From contig JAFVOP010000105.1 in the NCBI GenBank assembly GCA_017505745.1, positions 1-40,077 of the forward strand: a stretch of DNA of 40,077 nt. The letters are read 5' to 3'. Numbering within the stretch: the stretch's first letter is position 1; each line of letters opens with the position of its first letter. This DNA comes from Clostridia bacterium. Lineage in GTDB: Bacteria > Bacillota > Clostridia > Oscillospirales > CAG-272. Position numbers and translations under genes: made by a program. Shown in pieces: positions 26,120-33,777 of the stretch. The notes beneath the pieces are model-generated. The model saw nothing but the letters and a program-made list of their open reading frames with translations. It searched no databases and was not told where the DNA came from.

Positions 26120-26191
26120 CTGTAAAAAAAGAGCTTTTCGGAACAAACAGGGGAATGCTTGCCGTGCTCCTCTGGCAGTTCCCACTCGATA

Positions 26192-26225
26192 TTCCCCCGC
26201 CTCGGAGCAATCCGAGGCGGGGGAA
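26192..26225. terminator. GNRA-capped hairpin (copy 1)
   Basis: Perfect 15-bp stem TTCCCCCGCCTCGGA (26192-26206) with 26211-26225 and a GCAA loop. No T-run follows, so it is a terminator or a stabilising structure after the D-amino-acid enzyme gene. A second hairpin with the same top half lies at 26745-26772. Confidence 0.6.
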
Positions 26226-26259
26226 TTCTGCACTTTGGGTCAACCTTTATAAAAACGTG

Positions 26260-26288
26260 TTGACAAGATACTTTTTTGTTGGTATAAT
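26260..26288 (+). promoter_or_regulatory. Consensus promoter of the zinc-ribbon gene
   Basis: -35 TTGACA (26260-26265), 17-bp spacer, -10 TATAAT (26283-26288). Confidence 0.85.
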
Positions 26289-26432
26289 GAAGTAACAGGA
26301 CACGAGAAATACGAAAAAATGTAAAAGATTGTAAAAAACAAGAATGGAAATAAACACAGAGGACATAAAGGATGGAGAATTTTTCCTGATGGTAGCGTTC
26401 AACTAAAATAACCGGATTTGGGAGGTGAATGT

Positions 26433-26738
26433 ATGGACAAAGCAAAATCGTGGTTGCCGGATATTTCAGCACATAAAGGAACATGGCGCGATGATTGGCG
26501 ACTTATGGGACATGAGGGATATTTGTGTGACAAAGTATTGCAACACAGAAAATTTGACAGACAACTGTGTGTATTAGATTTTGATCAATGTGATTTTTGC
26601 TTTGAGATTTTTGATGAAGATCCGGAACATCCACTAAGCGCATATTTTGAACCCGATCAGAAAATATGGATATGCGAGACATGCTTTAAGGACTTTAAAA
26701 AACACTTCAATTGGACGGCACAAGAAAAAAACGATTGA
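26433..26738 (+). CDS. Small protein with a CxxC...CxxC zinc-ribbon pattern
   Basis: 101 residues from the ATG at 26433, preceded by GGGAGGTGA (an in-frame TTG at 26418 is inside that site). Cys53-Asp-Phe-Cys56 and Cys81-Glu-Thr-Cys84 are separated by 24 residues, the spacing of a zinc ribbon or treble clef; the first pair sits in a motif CDFCFEIF. The rest is acidic and hydrophilic, without a membrane segment. The family is unknown to me. Its A+T content is higher than that of the neighbours, and it is bracketed by two related hairpins. Confidence 0.75.
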   Translation: MDKAKSWLPDISAHKGTWRDDWRLMGHEGYLCDKVLQHRKFDRQLCVLDFDQCDFCFEIFDEDPEHPLSAYFEPDQKIWICETCFKDFKKHFNWTAQEKND

Positions 26739-26744
26739 TTTTTT

Positions 26745-26772
26745 CCCCTCCTCGGAGCAATCCGAGGAGGGG
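26745..26772. terminator. GNRA-capped hairpin (copy 2)
   Basis: Perfect 12-bp stem CCCCTCCTCGGA (26745-26756) with 26761-26772 and a GCAA loop, just after the zinc-ribbon gene. It shares the sequence CTCGGAGCAATCCGAG with the hairpin at 26192-26225. T residues lie before the stem, not after it. Confidence 0.6.
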
Positions 26773-26790
26773 ATTCTCTGTGCGATTCGG

Positions 26791-26819
26791 TTGACAATGC
26801 TGCAAAAATATGCTACAAT
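26791..26819 (+). promoter_or_regulatory. Promoter of the Y-family polymerase operon
   Basis: -35 TTGACA (26791-26796), 17-bp spacer, -10 TACAAT (26814-26819). I looked for a GAAC-N4-GTTC LexA box around it and saw none. Confidence 0.8.
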
Positions 26820-26903
26820 AAAAGCCGATCAGAATGAAACAGAAGGAGAAGGGGAAACGAAAAACCGCTCCTGTGTGGTTGCTTTCGAAGGGAGGTGCCG
26901 TGA

Positions 26904-28439
26904 ATGCATGCAAACAAGACATATATTGCCATTGATTTGAAGTCGTTCTACGCCTCCGTGGAATGCAACGAACGGGGACTCGATCCCATGACCACCAATT
27001 TGGTAGTTGCCGACCGTACGCGTACGCAAAAAACGATCTGTCTTGCGGTGTCCCCCTCTTTGAAGCAATACGGGATCTCCGGAAGAGCCAGGCTGTTCGA
27101 GGCCGTGCAAAAGGTGCGGGAGGCGAACGCCGCGCGCCGTCGCCTGGCGCCCAACCGAAAATTGGTTGGAAAATCCTGCAACGCAACCGAATTGGATCGC
27201 GATCCGTCGCTCGAAATCGATTTTATCGTTGCGCCGCCCCGCATGGCGTACTATATGGAATACAGCACCCGCATCTATCAGGTCTATTTGAAGCACGTGG
27301 CGCCCGAGGATATTCACGTCTATTCCATCGACGAGGTCTTTATCGATGCCACCGCCTATCTCAAAACGGCAAAAATGACGGGGCGTGAGTTTGCGCGCAT
27401 GCTGATCAAGGACGTGCTGAACACCACGGGGATCACCGCCACGGCGGGAATCGGGACCAATCTGTATCTTTGCAAGGTGGCCATGGATATCGTGGCCAAG
27501 CACGTGGAGGCTGATGAGGATGGCGTGCGCATTGCCGAATTGGATGAGATGTCCTATCGCCGTCAGCTTTGGAGCCACCAACCGATCACCGATTTTTGGC
27601 GGGTGGGAAGAGGATACGCCAAGAGTCTGGAAAAGGTGGGGATCTATACGATGGGCGACATTGCCAAATGCTCCACCGGAGACGTGAACAACTATTACAG
27701 TGAGGCGCTGCTTTATAAGCTCTTTGGCGTCAATGCCGAGCTTCTCATCGATCACGCCTGGGGCTGGGAGCCCTGCACGATCGCAGATATCAAGGCCTAT
27801 CAACCGCAGTCCAACAGCATCAGCTCCGGGCAGGTGTTGCAATACCCGTATGAATTTGATAAGGCCAAGCTGATCGTTCGCGAAATGACCGACTTTTTGG
27901 TGTTGGATCTGGTAGATAAAAAGCTGGTGACCGATCAGATCGTGCTCACCGTTGGCTACGACATTGAAAATTTGACCGATCCCAAGATCAGCAGCCGATA
28001 CAAGGGGGAAGTCACCGTGGATCATTACGGCCGCAAGGTACCTAAGCACGCGCACGGCACGGTCAATCTGGGCGCCTATACCTCCTCCACCAAAAAGATC
28101 CTTCAAGCGGTGTCTGAGCTTTACGATCGCATCGTGGACCCCGATCTGCTCGTTCGCCGCATGTACGTGGTTGCCAATCGGGTGATCAGTGAGGATGCCG
28201 TGGAGGAAAAGCCGGAGGAAGTGGAGCAGCTCAGCATGTTTGATACGGTGGACTACGACAAACGCCGCCAGGAGCAGCTGGAAGAGCAGAAGAGCCTGGA
28301 GCGTGAGAAAAAGATCCAAAAAACCATCATCGACATCAAGAAAAAGTACGGAAAAAACGCGATCCTCAAGGGGATGAACTTTGAAGAGGGAGCCACCGGA
28401 AAGGACCGCAACCGACAGATTGGAGGTCATAAGGCATGA
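26904..28439 (+). CDS. Y-family DNA polymerase (ImpB/MucB/UmuC-like)
   Basis: 511 residues, longer than DinB and similar to the UvrX/YqjW group of Firmicutes. The catalytic motifs are YIAIDLKSFYASVEC (first metal-binding Asp) and YSIDEVFIDAT (Asp-Glu pair), with TGITATAGIGTNLYLCKVAMDI between palm and thumb. A little-finger region covers about 350-440, and the C-terminus (about 450-511) is highly charged with a coiled coil (KRRQEQLEEQKSLEREKKIQK). The enzyme copies damaged DNA in translesion synthesis. The start follows GGAGGTG (26891-26897). The yolD gene overlaps it by four bases, the usual pairing for mobile and SOS-type Firmicutes polymerases. Confidence 0.94.
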   Translation: MHANKTYIAIDLKSFYASVECNERGLDPMTTNLVVADRTRTQKTICLAVSPSLKQYGISGRARLFEAVQKVREANAARRRLAPNRKLVGKSCNATELDRDPSLEIDFIVAPPRMAYYMEYSTRIYQVYLKHVAPEDIHVYSIDEVFIDATAYLKTAKMTGREFARMLIKDVLNTTGITATAGIGTNLYLCKVAMDIVAKHVEADEDGVRIAELDEMSYRRQLWSHQPITDFWRVGRGYAKSLEKVGIYTMGDIAKCSTGDVNNYYSEALLYKLFGVNAELLIDHAWGWEPCTIADIKAYQPQSNSISSGQVLQYPYEFDKAKLIVREMTDFLVLDLVDKKLVTDQIVLTVGYDIENLTDPKISSRYKGEVTVDHYGRKVPKHAHGTVNLGAYTSSTKKILQAVSELYDRIVDPDLLVRRMYVVANRVISEDAVEEKPEEVEQLSMFDTVDYDKRRQEQLEEQKSLEREKKIQKTIIDIKKKYGKNAILKGMNFEEGATGKDRNRQIGGHKA

Positions 28440-28873
28440 ACCGAGAGTTTGATCTTCATAACTACGACGATATCATCGATCTTCCGCATCACACCTCTCC
28501 CAACCGCAGGCCAATGTCCAACGTTGAGCGCGGCGCGCAATTTTCGCCCTTTGCGGCGTTGACGGGATACGAGGCGGCAGTGACAGAGACCGCAAGGCTC
28601 ACGGACGTGAAAACAGACCTCACCGAAGAGCGAAAGGCCGTGATCGATATGAAGCTGCAAATGATCGTTGATCACATTGACGAAATGCCGCAGGTTGCTC
28701 TGACGTATTTTCTGCCGGATCCGAAAAAAGAGGGAGGCATGTACGTGCGCGTGTGCGGCCCCGTACGGGAGATCGATGGCTATGCGCGCCGCATCGTGTT
28801 TGCCGATAAGACGGTTGTTCCCATTGAGCAGATCCAAGACGTGGAATCCAATTTGTTTTTGCAAGAGGAATGA
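28436..28873 (+). CDS. YolD-like protein
   Basis: 145 residues. The family core is visible as MSNVERGAQFSPFAALTGYEAAVTE (written in part: RGAQFSPFAAL), with the later PVREIDGYARRIVFAD segment. YolD-like proteins are encoded next to Y-family polymerases in many Firmicutes and are thought to act as their accessory, UmuD-like partner, though the mechanism is unproven. It starts in the polymerase stop (ATGA) with TGGAGGT upstream, implying coupled translation. Confidence 0.92.
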   Translation: MNREFDLHNYDDIIDLPHHTSPNRRPMSNVERGAQFSPFAALTGYEAAVTETARLTDVKTDLTEERKAVIDMKLQMIVDHIDEMPQVALTYFLPDPKKEGGMYVRVCGPVREIDGYARRIVFADKTVVPIEQIQDVESNLFLQEE

Positions 28874-28948
28874 CTTTGCGAGCGTTCCGAAATATATCCT
28901 CTCCCATACGGAGAGAACCGCAAATTTGATTAAGGATGGAAGAATGTT

Positions 28949-30166
28949 ATGAAAAAATTGTTAGCACTGTTTTTGGTTGTCGGTACACTGGTCCTATTGG
29001 TTGCTTGTAACGGAGGCACCGGGGGCGACTTAAAGGAATCCGATTACACACAGCCTACGTCCACGCAGGATGACGAATCCAAGCAAGAGGGTGAATCCAA
29101 GCAAGAGAGCAACACCGAAATAGAGAGCGAGGATATGCAAGAGTCCGAGACGGAGAAAGCCGACGGTAACGGCGAGGGTAACGACCAACCGCCGAAAATC
29201 CAAACGCAAGGCTACGTGTTGGCGGTCAGTACTTCCACGCACTCCAATTCCAATTACGATCTGCCCAACGGAATGAGTATGTTCTATCTGCTCTCGGACG
29301 GCACGTTTTTGGTGTTTGACGGTGGACAAGGCATTGCCGCCTCCTCCATTGATGCGCACCACCTATATAAGCAATTGCGTGCTGTTGCCGACGAAAACGG
29401 CATCGAACAGATCGTGGTCTCCGCATGGGTCATCACCCACGCGCACCGTGACCACTACGGCTTTGGACAGGTGTTCTTCTCTACATATCAGAATGAGGTG
29501 CAGATCAATAGCTTTTTGTACAACGCGGTTGCGGGGAACTCGGCGTCACAAACGGTTAAAAAAATGCTTTCCTCCAACTACCCAACCGCCAAGATCTTTT
29601 CGCTTGATGTGGGCACATGCATTTGGCTTGCCGACGTGCAGGTGGAGGTTTTGATGACTCCCGAAGCGCTGACGGCAGACAAACCCAATGCGATCAATGA
29701 GGACTTTAACAATTCCTCATTGGTTTTAAAGCTGACGGTCGGCAACAAAACAGTGCTGATGACGGGAGACGCCTCCAAAGCCGCATGGGAATGGTTGGCT
29801 GAAACGTACCCTGCAGTTGACGGAGTCAGCAAGCTGAAAAGCGATGTTTTGCAGGTGCCTCACCACGGTGCCAAAACCGCGGGAACTACCGCAGGCTATG
29901 CATTAGTTGATCCCGACGTGCTGGTCTATCCCGCAGGCGCGCGCTTGTACGAGCGATGCGTCAACCCCAAATACTCCAATTATCAGGAATCCACAGCAGT
30001 CCTCATATCAAACACCGCAAAAAAGCATGGGGATACCACCCTCGACCCAACCGATTTAAACGCGTTGATAGAAAAGGAGTACTTTTTCCTTGCGGGCGAA
30101 TATCTCGGCACCGAGCAGGAGCTTGCCTCCACCCGTCAATGCTTTCTCAAGGCGAGCGAAAGCTGA
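28949..30166 (+). CDS. Lipoprotein with ComEC/Rec2-like metallo-beta-lactamase domain
   Basis: 405 residues. A lipoprotein signal (LLVAC, Cys20) is followed by an acidic Ser/Glu/Gln-rich linker (about 25-85). The hydrolase domain (about 88-395) carries the metal motif THAHRDH (His164, His166, Asp168, His169), LMTGDAS and VPHHGA, in the order of competence-related Rec2 nuclease-like or alkylsulfatase-like MBL proteins. It should be tethered to the outside of the membrane. Substrate is unknown; DNA or a phosphoester are the obvious options. No comEA/comEC partner is nearby. AAGGATGGAAG precedes the ATG. It ends at a bidirectional terminator. Confidence 0.88.
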   Translation: MKKLLALFLVVGTLVLLVACNGGTGGDLKESDYTQPTSTQDDESKQEGESKQESNTEIESEDMQESETEKADGNGEGNDQPPKIQTQGYVLAVSTSTHSNSNYDLPNGMSMFYLLSDGTFLVFDGGQGIAASSIDAHHLYKQLRAVADENGIEQIVVSAWVITHAHRDHYGFGQVFFSTYQNEVQINSFLYNAVAGNSASQTVKKMLSSNYPTAKIFSLDVGTCIWLADVQVEVLMTPEALTADKPNAINEDFNNSSLVLKLTVGNKTVLMTGDASKAAWEWLAETYPAVDGVSKLKSDVLQVPHHGAKTAGTTAGYALVDPDVLVYPAGARLYERCVNPKYSNYQESTAVLISNTAKKHGDTTLDPTDLNALIEKEYFFLAGEYLGTEQELASTRQCFLKASES

Positions 30167-30214
30167 TCCCGCGTGCGGTGAAATCCGGGCGCGCAATTTT
30201 GCAATTCAAAACCG

Positions 30215-30263
30215 AAAACGGACTTATTCAACCCTGCCCGGCGGGGGTGAACAAGTCCGTTTT
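30215..30263. terminator. Bidirectional terminator
   Basis: AAAACGGACTT (30215-30225) pairs perfectly with 30253-30263, extended by TTCAACCC/GGGGTGAA inside. It closes the MBL lipoprotein gene (plus) and the GTPase gene (minus). Confidence 0.88.
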
Positions 30264-30314
30264 GGTTATCTTGGAGAGATTTCTTTTGATGCCGTGCTTC
30301 AACGGAATATCTGC

Positions 30315-32900
30315 TTAAGGCTTGCTTTCCGAAAGCTTTCGTACAAATTCGGTGATTTCATTCCCAACGCGCGTCAGCTCCTCCAAAAATTCCTTGGCGG
30401 TCATGCGGGAGATGCCCGACTGCACGGCGGAGAATTGCAAAAGCCGATCGCCGGTTACCATTCGGATGCTGTAATCGGGACCCAACTCATACATCATCTT
30501 TTCAATATAAGCATCCGCGGTCTGATTGGCCTTGGTGTATACCACCCGGTAGCCGTCGTGCATATAGTCCGTCCCCTCGCCCTCTTTCACAAGATACGCG
30601 TCAAACACCAGCACCAGCTCGGTTTTGGTGTAGGTCACGTAGCTACTGAGCAGATCCATCAGCTCCTCACGAGCCTTTTCCAGACTGAACAGTGCCGTAT
30701 CTTTCAGGTGATCGTCGGCATAAATGAGGTTGTACCCGTCCACGATCACCAGATTTCGATGGGAACACCGCACTCCGGACTTGCGCGGTTTTTCTTTTTT
30801 GGCGGCGGACAGGACCTTTGGCTCGCCGTACTGTCGACGTCGGATGGGGCCAAAGGTGCGGAGCATAATGGCCTCCAGCTCTTCGTCGCTGACCTTATAT
30901 TTGCGCGCCAGCGTGGATGCTTTTGGCAGGATTGTCTCACCGGAGGAGGGAAGCGCTACGTCGGCTTCCAGGTGCTTGTATTGATCCACCTCGCTCCAAT
31001 GTACGGTAAAGCCCGCACCGTGTGCGCAAAATACGGAATGGGGAGGATTGTCAAGGTCGCCCTCGGGATCGTATCCTGCCTCTGCAACAATTTCCTCTTG
31101 GTTGTGGCAGGGCTCATATCCGTCCGACGTACAAAACAGCCGTCCCTCTCCGCGGGTATAGGAGATCACCTCTCGCGTGTAATCGTGAAGCGTGGCCACC
31201 GGCGCTCGTCCGCAGATTGTGGCGCGCTCCGTATCCGAGCCTTCCAGCGCAAACTCCGCAAAGCGCGCCTGCAAATCGGACATGGCTCTGCCCACACAGG
31301 CGCTTGGGAGCTCCAACCGGAAGCGGTAGTAGGGCTCCAGCAAAATACAGTCGGCCTTCATCAGGCCGTGCCGCACCGCGCGGTAGGTTGCTTCGCGGAA
31401 ATCACCTCCTTCGGTGTGTTTGAGGTGCGCCTTTCCGGCCACAAGAGTGATCTTCGTGTCGGTCAGCAGAGCCCCGATTTTGATTCCGCGGTGGTCTTTT
31501 TCATAAAGATGACTCAATATCAGCCGTTGCCAGTTCCGATCCAGCAAATGCTCGGGCAGGTTGGTGTCAAATATCAGTCCCGTCCCTTTGGGTTGGGGCT
31601 CAATCAACAGCTGCACCTCCGCATAATGTCGTAAGGGTTCGAAATGACCGACGCCAACGGCCTTTTGCTTTGCTTTTTCCTTATAGAGGATCTTGCCCGC
31701 GCCAAGGGTACAGTCCACCGAAAAGCGATCGTGGATCAGACGACGAAGCAGATCGGTCTGTACCTCACCCATCAAACGGGCTTCGATCTGTGCAAACTCC
31801 TCGTTCCAGGTTAAATGCAAGGACGGCTCTTCCTCCTCCAGCTCCTTGAGCTTGGGAAAATAGAATCGCGGATCGCATGCGGAGGGAAGCTGAATGGCAT
31901 AGGAAAGCACCGGCTCCAGCAAGGGCTTTTGCGTGTTTTGCTCAAATCCCAGACCAAGCCCCACGTAGGAGGCGGAAAGACCGATCACCGCGCAAATTTC
32001 GCCCGCGGAAGCGGTGTCGGTTTGCTCAAATTTGTCTCCCGAATAAAGCCGTATCTGGCTTACCTTTTCTGAGATGCGAACGCCGTCCTCCGAGCAATAA
32101 ACGATCTCATCCCGTGCGGTCAGCGTTCCGCCCGTGATCTTCATATAGGTGAGACGGGTAGGCCCCAGGCGTGTTATTTTGTAGACCCTGGCTCCAAAGT
32201 GCTCGGTATCGTAGAGAGGGGAGAGCGTGTATCGGTCCAAGGTCTCCAGCAAATAATCAATTCCTTGCATCCGCAGGGCGGAGCCAAACAGACAGGGAAA
32301 GAGCTTGCGCCGGCTGATAAGAATTGCGATCTCGCCGTCCTCAATGCCGTCTCCCTGCAAAAAGGCATCCATAAAATCCTCGTGAACAAAAGCCAGCTTT
32401 TCTTCCAGCTCTTCCCGTGACTGTGCCTCCGGAAATCCAACGCAGAAGGGAGAGAGGGCATTGGAAATCTCTTTTTCCATAACTTCCTGTTGCTTGATGG
32501 CAAGATCGCATTTGTTTACAAAAAGAAAGGTGGGAACGCCGTAATAATCCAGTAGCTGCCAAAGCGTTCGGGTGTGGTTTTGTACGCCGTCCGATGCGCT
32601 GACTACAAGAACCGCGTAATCAAGAAGGGCAAGCGTGCGCTCGGTTTCGGCAGAAAAATCGACGTGCCCCGGGGTGTCGAGAAGAATAAAATCGCAATGC
32701 TCGCTCGAAAATCTTGCCTGCTTGGAATAAATGGTAATTCCGCGCTCGCGCTCCATAACGTTGGTATCCAGATAAGTGTTTTTATGGTCTACTCGACCCA
32801 GACTGCGAATTTTTCCCGACCGATAGAGCAACGCCTCGCTGAGCGTGGTTTTTCCTGCATCTACGTGCGCAAGAATTCCGATGGTGATCTTCTTTTTCAC
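30315..32900 (-). CDS. Tet(M)-like ribosomal GTPase fused to a YacP/Rae1-type NYN endoribonuclease
   Basis: 861 residues from a GTG at 32900 with AGGAGG upstream. The N-terminal part (about 1-650) is an EF-G/Tet(M)-type translational GTPase: AHVDAGKTT (G1), RERGITI (G2), DTPGH (G3), NKCD (G4, usually NKxD), then domains II to V (LLEPYYRFRLELPSACVGRAM in domain IV/V). After a basic linker (about 660-715; KKEKPRKSG) the last 146 residues form an NYN_YacP domain: VDGYN (Asp721), VFDAYLV, TKANQTADAYIEKM and MVTGDR, matching Rae1/YacP, a Bacillus endonuclease that cuts mRNA in the ribosomal A site. The loop that displaces tetracycline in Tet(M) (SPVSTPADF) reads differently here, so resistance is doubtful. 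Stand-alone members may already be in databases, but a function has not, to my knowledge, been shown. Confidence 0.92.
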   Translation of the reverse strand: MKKKITIGILAHVDAGKTTLSEALLYRSGKIRSLGRVDHKNTYLDTNVMERERGITIYSKQARFSSEHCDFILLDTPGHVDFSAETERTLALLDYAVLVVSASDGVQNHTRTLWQLLDYYGVPTFLFVNKCDLAIKQQEVMEKEISNALSPFCVGFPEAQSREELEEKLAFVHEDFMDAFLQGDGIEDGEIAILISRRKLFPCLFGSALRMQGIDYLLETLDRYTLSPLYDTEHFGARVYKITRLGPTRLTYMKITGGTLTARDEIVYCSEDGVRISEKVSQIRLYSGDKFEQTDTASAGEICAVIGLSASYVGLGLGFEQNTQKPLLEPVLSYAIQLPSACDPRFYFPKLKELEEEEPSLHLTWNEEFAQIEARLMGEVQTDLLRRLIHDRFSVDCTLGAGKILYKEKAKQKAVGVGHFEPLRHYAEVQLLIEPQPKGTGLIFDTNLPEHLLDRNWQRLILSHLYEKDHRGIKIGALLTDTKITLVAGKAHLKHTEGGDFREATYRAVRHGLMKADCILLEPYYRFRLELPSACVGRAMSDLQARFAEFALEGSDTERATICGRAPVATLHDYTREVISYTRGEGRLFCTSDGYEPCHNQEEIVAEAGYDPEGDLDNPPHSVFCAHGAGFTVHWSEVDQYKHLEADVALPSSGETILPKASTLARKYKVSDEELEAIMLRTFGPIRRRQYGEPKVLSAAKKEKPRKSGVRCSHRNLVIVDGYNLIYADDHLKDTALFSLEKAREELMDLLSSYVTYTKTELVLVFDAYLVKEGEGTDYMHDGYRVVYTKANQTADAYIEKMMYELGPDYSIRMVTGDRLLQFSAVQSGISRMTAKEFLEELTRVGNEITEFVRKLSESKP

Positions 32901-32932
32901 GGCACTTCCTCCTTTCTATACAAACTGAAGCT

Positions 32933-32961
32933 ATTATATCATGATTCTCTCTTTTTTTCAA
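32933..32961 (-). promoter_or_regulatory. Promoter of the GTPase-NYN gene
   Basis: On the minus strand: -35 TTGAAA (32956-32961), 17-bp spacer, -10 TATAAT (32933-32938). The leader is only about 25 bases, so there is no tet(M)-type attenuator leader peptide. Confidence 0.75.
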
Positions 32962-33028
32962 TATTTGTTGACCGTTTTTTTCAAATACCGAGTAAAATAA
33001 TAAAAGCAAAAAAAGTTTTAAAAAAGGC

Positions 33029-33057
33029 TTGACAAACCAAGAAAAGTATGATACAAT
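33029..33057 (+). promoter_or_regulatory. Promoter of tRNA-Pro
   Basis: -35 TTGACA (33029-33034), 17-bp spacer, -10 TACAAT (33052-33057), about 27 bases before the mature 5' end. Confidence 0.85.
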
Positions 33058-33083
33058 ATACAGGTCGCCAAAAGAGCGATGAT

Positions 33084-33159
33084 CTGGGTGTGGCGCAGCT
33101 GGTAGCGCGCTACCTTGGGGTGGTAGAGGCCGCAAGTTCAAGTCTTGTCACTCAGACCA
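33084..33159 (+). tRNA. tRNA-Pro (anticodon GGG)
   Basis: The acceptor stem CTGGGTG (33084-33090) pairs with CACTCAG (33149-33155) with one G-T pair. D arm GCGC/GCGC, anticodon stem CTACC/GGTAG around loop TTGGGGT (anticodon GGG, decoding CCC and CCT), T arm with TTCAAGT. Discriminator A and an encoded CCA end (33157-33159). Length 76 with CCA. The anticodon position, 3' end and stems are all canonical. Confidence 0.93.
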
Positions 33160-33204
33160 GAAAAAGCAGAATAGACCTTGTGTCTGTTCTGCTTTTTCTT
33201 ATTT
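33134..33204 (+). repeat. tRNA 3' end plus terminator, copy 1
   Basis: The T arm, acceptor strand, CCA end and terminator are repeated at 33301-33372 with few mismatches and one indel. Confidence 0.8.
33160..33204 (+). terminator. Terminator of tRNA-Pro
   Basis: Hairpin of AGAAAAAGCAGAA-TAGAC with GTC-TGTTCTGCTTTTTCT, directly after the CCA end and ending in a T-rich run to 33204. Confidence 0.85.
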
Positions 33205-33777
33205 GAATTTCACGACGACGAGCTTCGCAAATGCGGAACGCATTTGCCTGTTTTGCGCTCCGCCGAACTGTGGATTATCGACAACTATCGGCGCAAAACT
33301 AAGTTCGTAAGCTTGTCACTTAGACCAGAAAAGGCAGAACAGACCTTATGTCTGTTCTGCCTTTTCTTATTTAAACGATTGCTTTGAAGCGGTGTGCGAG
33401 ACCGCGTTCTGCGAGCGTGTTTGAGGGCAGCAGTTATGCGCCGCAAATTCAAGCGTTGTTGCCCGTATCTAATAAGCGCCGCAATTTGGATACGGAGCGG
33501 TATCGAAAAAGCGGCGATTTTTATGGCGAGGCTTTGTTTGACAGGGCCTTTTTTGCTTTGACTATCATTTGCGTTTCAAATCGGAGGTTTTGTCAAGCCT
33601 CCAATTTTTTTGTATCACGAAAAAAAGCCGTTGTGACATACCCCAAAGGGCAGATGCTTTGCGGGGCATATCAGAGGATTTTTTGAAAATTTTTTTATTT
33701 TTTTGCAAAAACGTGAAAGAAATGGACGGGAAGGATCGTTATATATAGTGAACGCTAAAAAGAAAGGAGGGAGAAAG
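33205..33777 (+). other. 573-base gene-free region
   Basis: It contains the copy-2 repeat (33301-33372), a perfect 9-bp inverted repeat GCAAATGCG / CGCATTTGC (33227-33235 and 33239-33247) and a small hairpin GGAGG/CCTCC near 33582-33608 followed by T residues. A 100-codon frame at 33384-33686 has no ribosome binding site and looks like shadow sequence. I see no gene. A promoter for the next gene was not found with confidence, though TATATA occurs at about 33740. Confidence 0.5.
33301..33372 (+). repeat. Degenerate duplicate of the tRNA-Pro 3' end and terminator (copy 2)
   Basis: The run CTTGTCACTTAGACCAG and the following hairpin match the tRNA 3' end and terminator at 33134-33204. The 5' half of a tRNA is absent, so it is a partial copy or old attachment-site duplicate, and the hairpin can still act as a second terminator. 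A weaker match to the T-arm part occurs near 33440-33467. Confidence 0.75.

Larger units (their letters stand above)
26120..26432 (+). other. Non-coding gap with hairpin, promoter and long leader
   Basis: It holds a hairpin at 26192-26225, a consensus promoter at 26260-26288 and about 138 bases of leader. In the leader an ATG at about 26344 opens a 20-codon frame ending just before the ribosome binding site; it has no Shine-Dalgarno and is not called. Confidence 0.55.

Noticed and set aside
26344..26406. 20-codon upstream frame in the leader of the zinc-ribbon gene
   Set aside because: No Shine-Dalgarno and no family; could be chance, so not called.
26120..26772. CRISPR or transposon ends for the two similar hairpins
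   Set aside because: Only two copies, different outer stems, no spacers, no transposase and no target-site duplication visible.
26780..26903. LexA (SOS) box before the Y-family polymerase
   Set aside because: No GAAC-N4-GTTC-type site found by eye in either strand near the promoter.
30315..32900. Calling the GTPase a tetracycline resistance gene
   Set aside because: The domain IV loop of true Tet(M)-type proteins (SPVSTPADF) is replaced, there is no attenuator leader, and the fused nuclease points to another role. A resistance test would settle it.
33384..33686. 100-codon frame after the tRNA region
   Set aside because: No Shine-Dalgarno, no recognisable motif, composition like the surrounding non-coding DNA.
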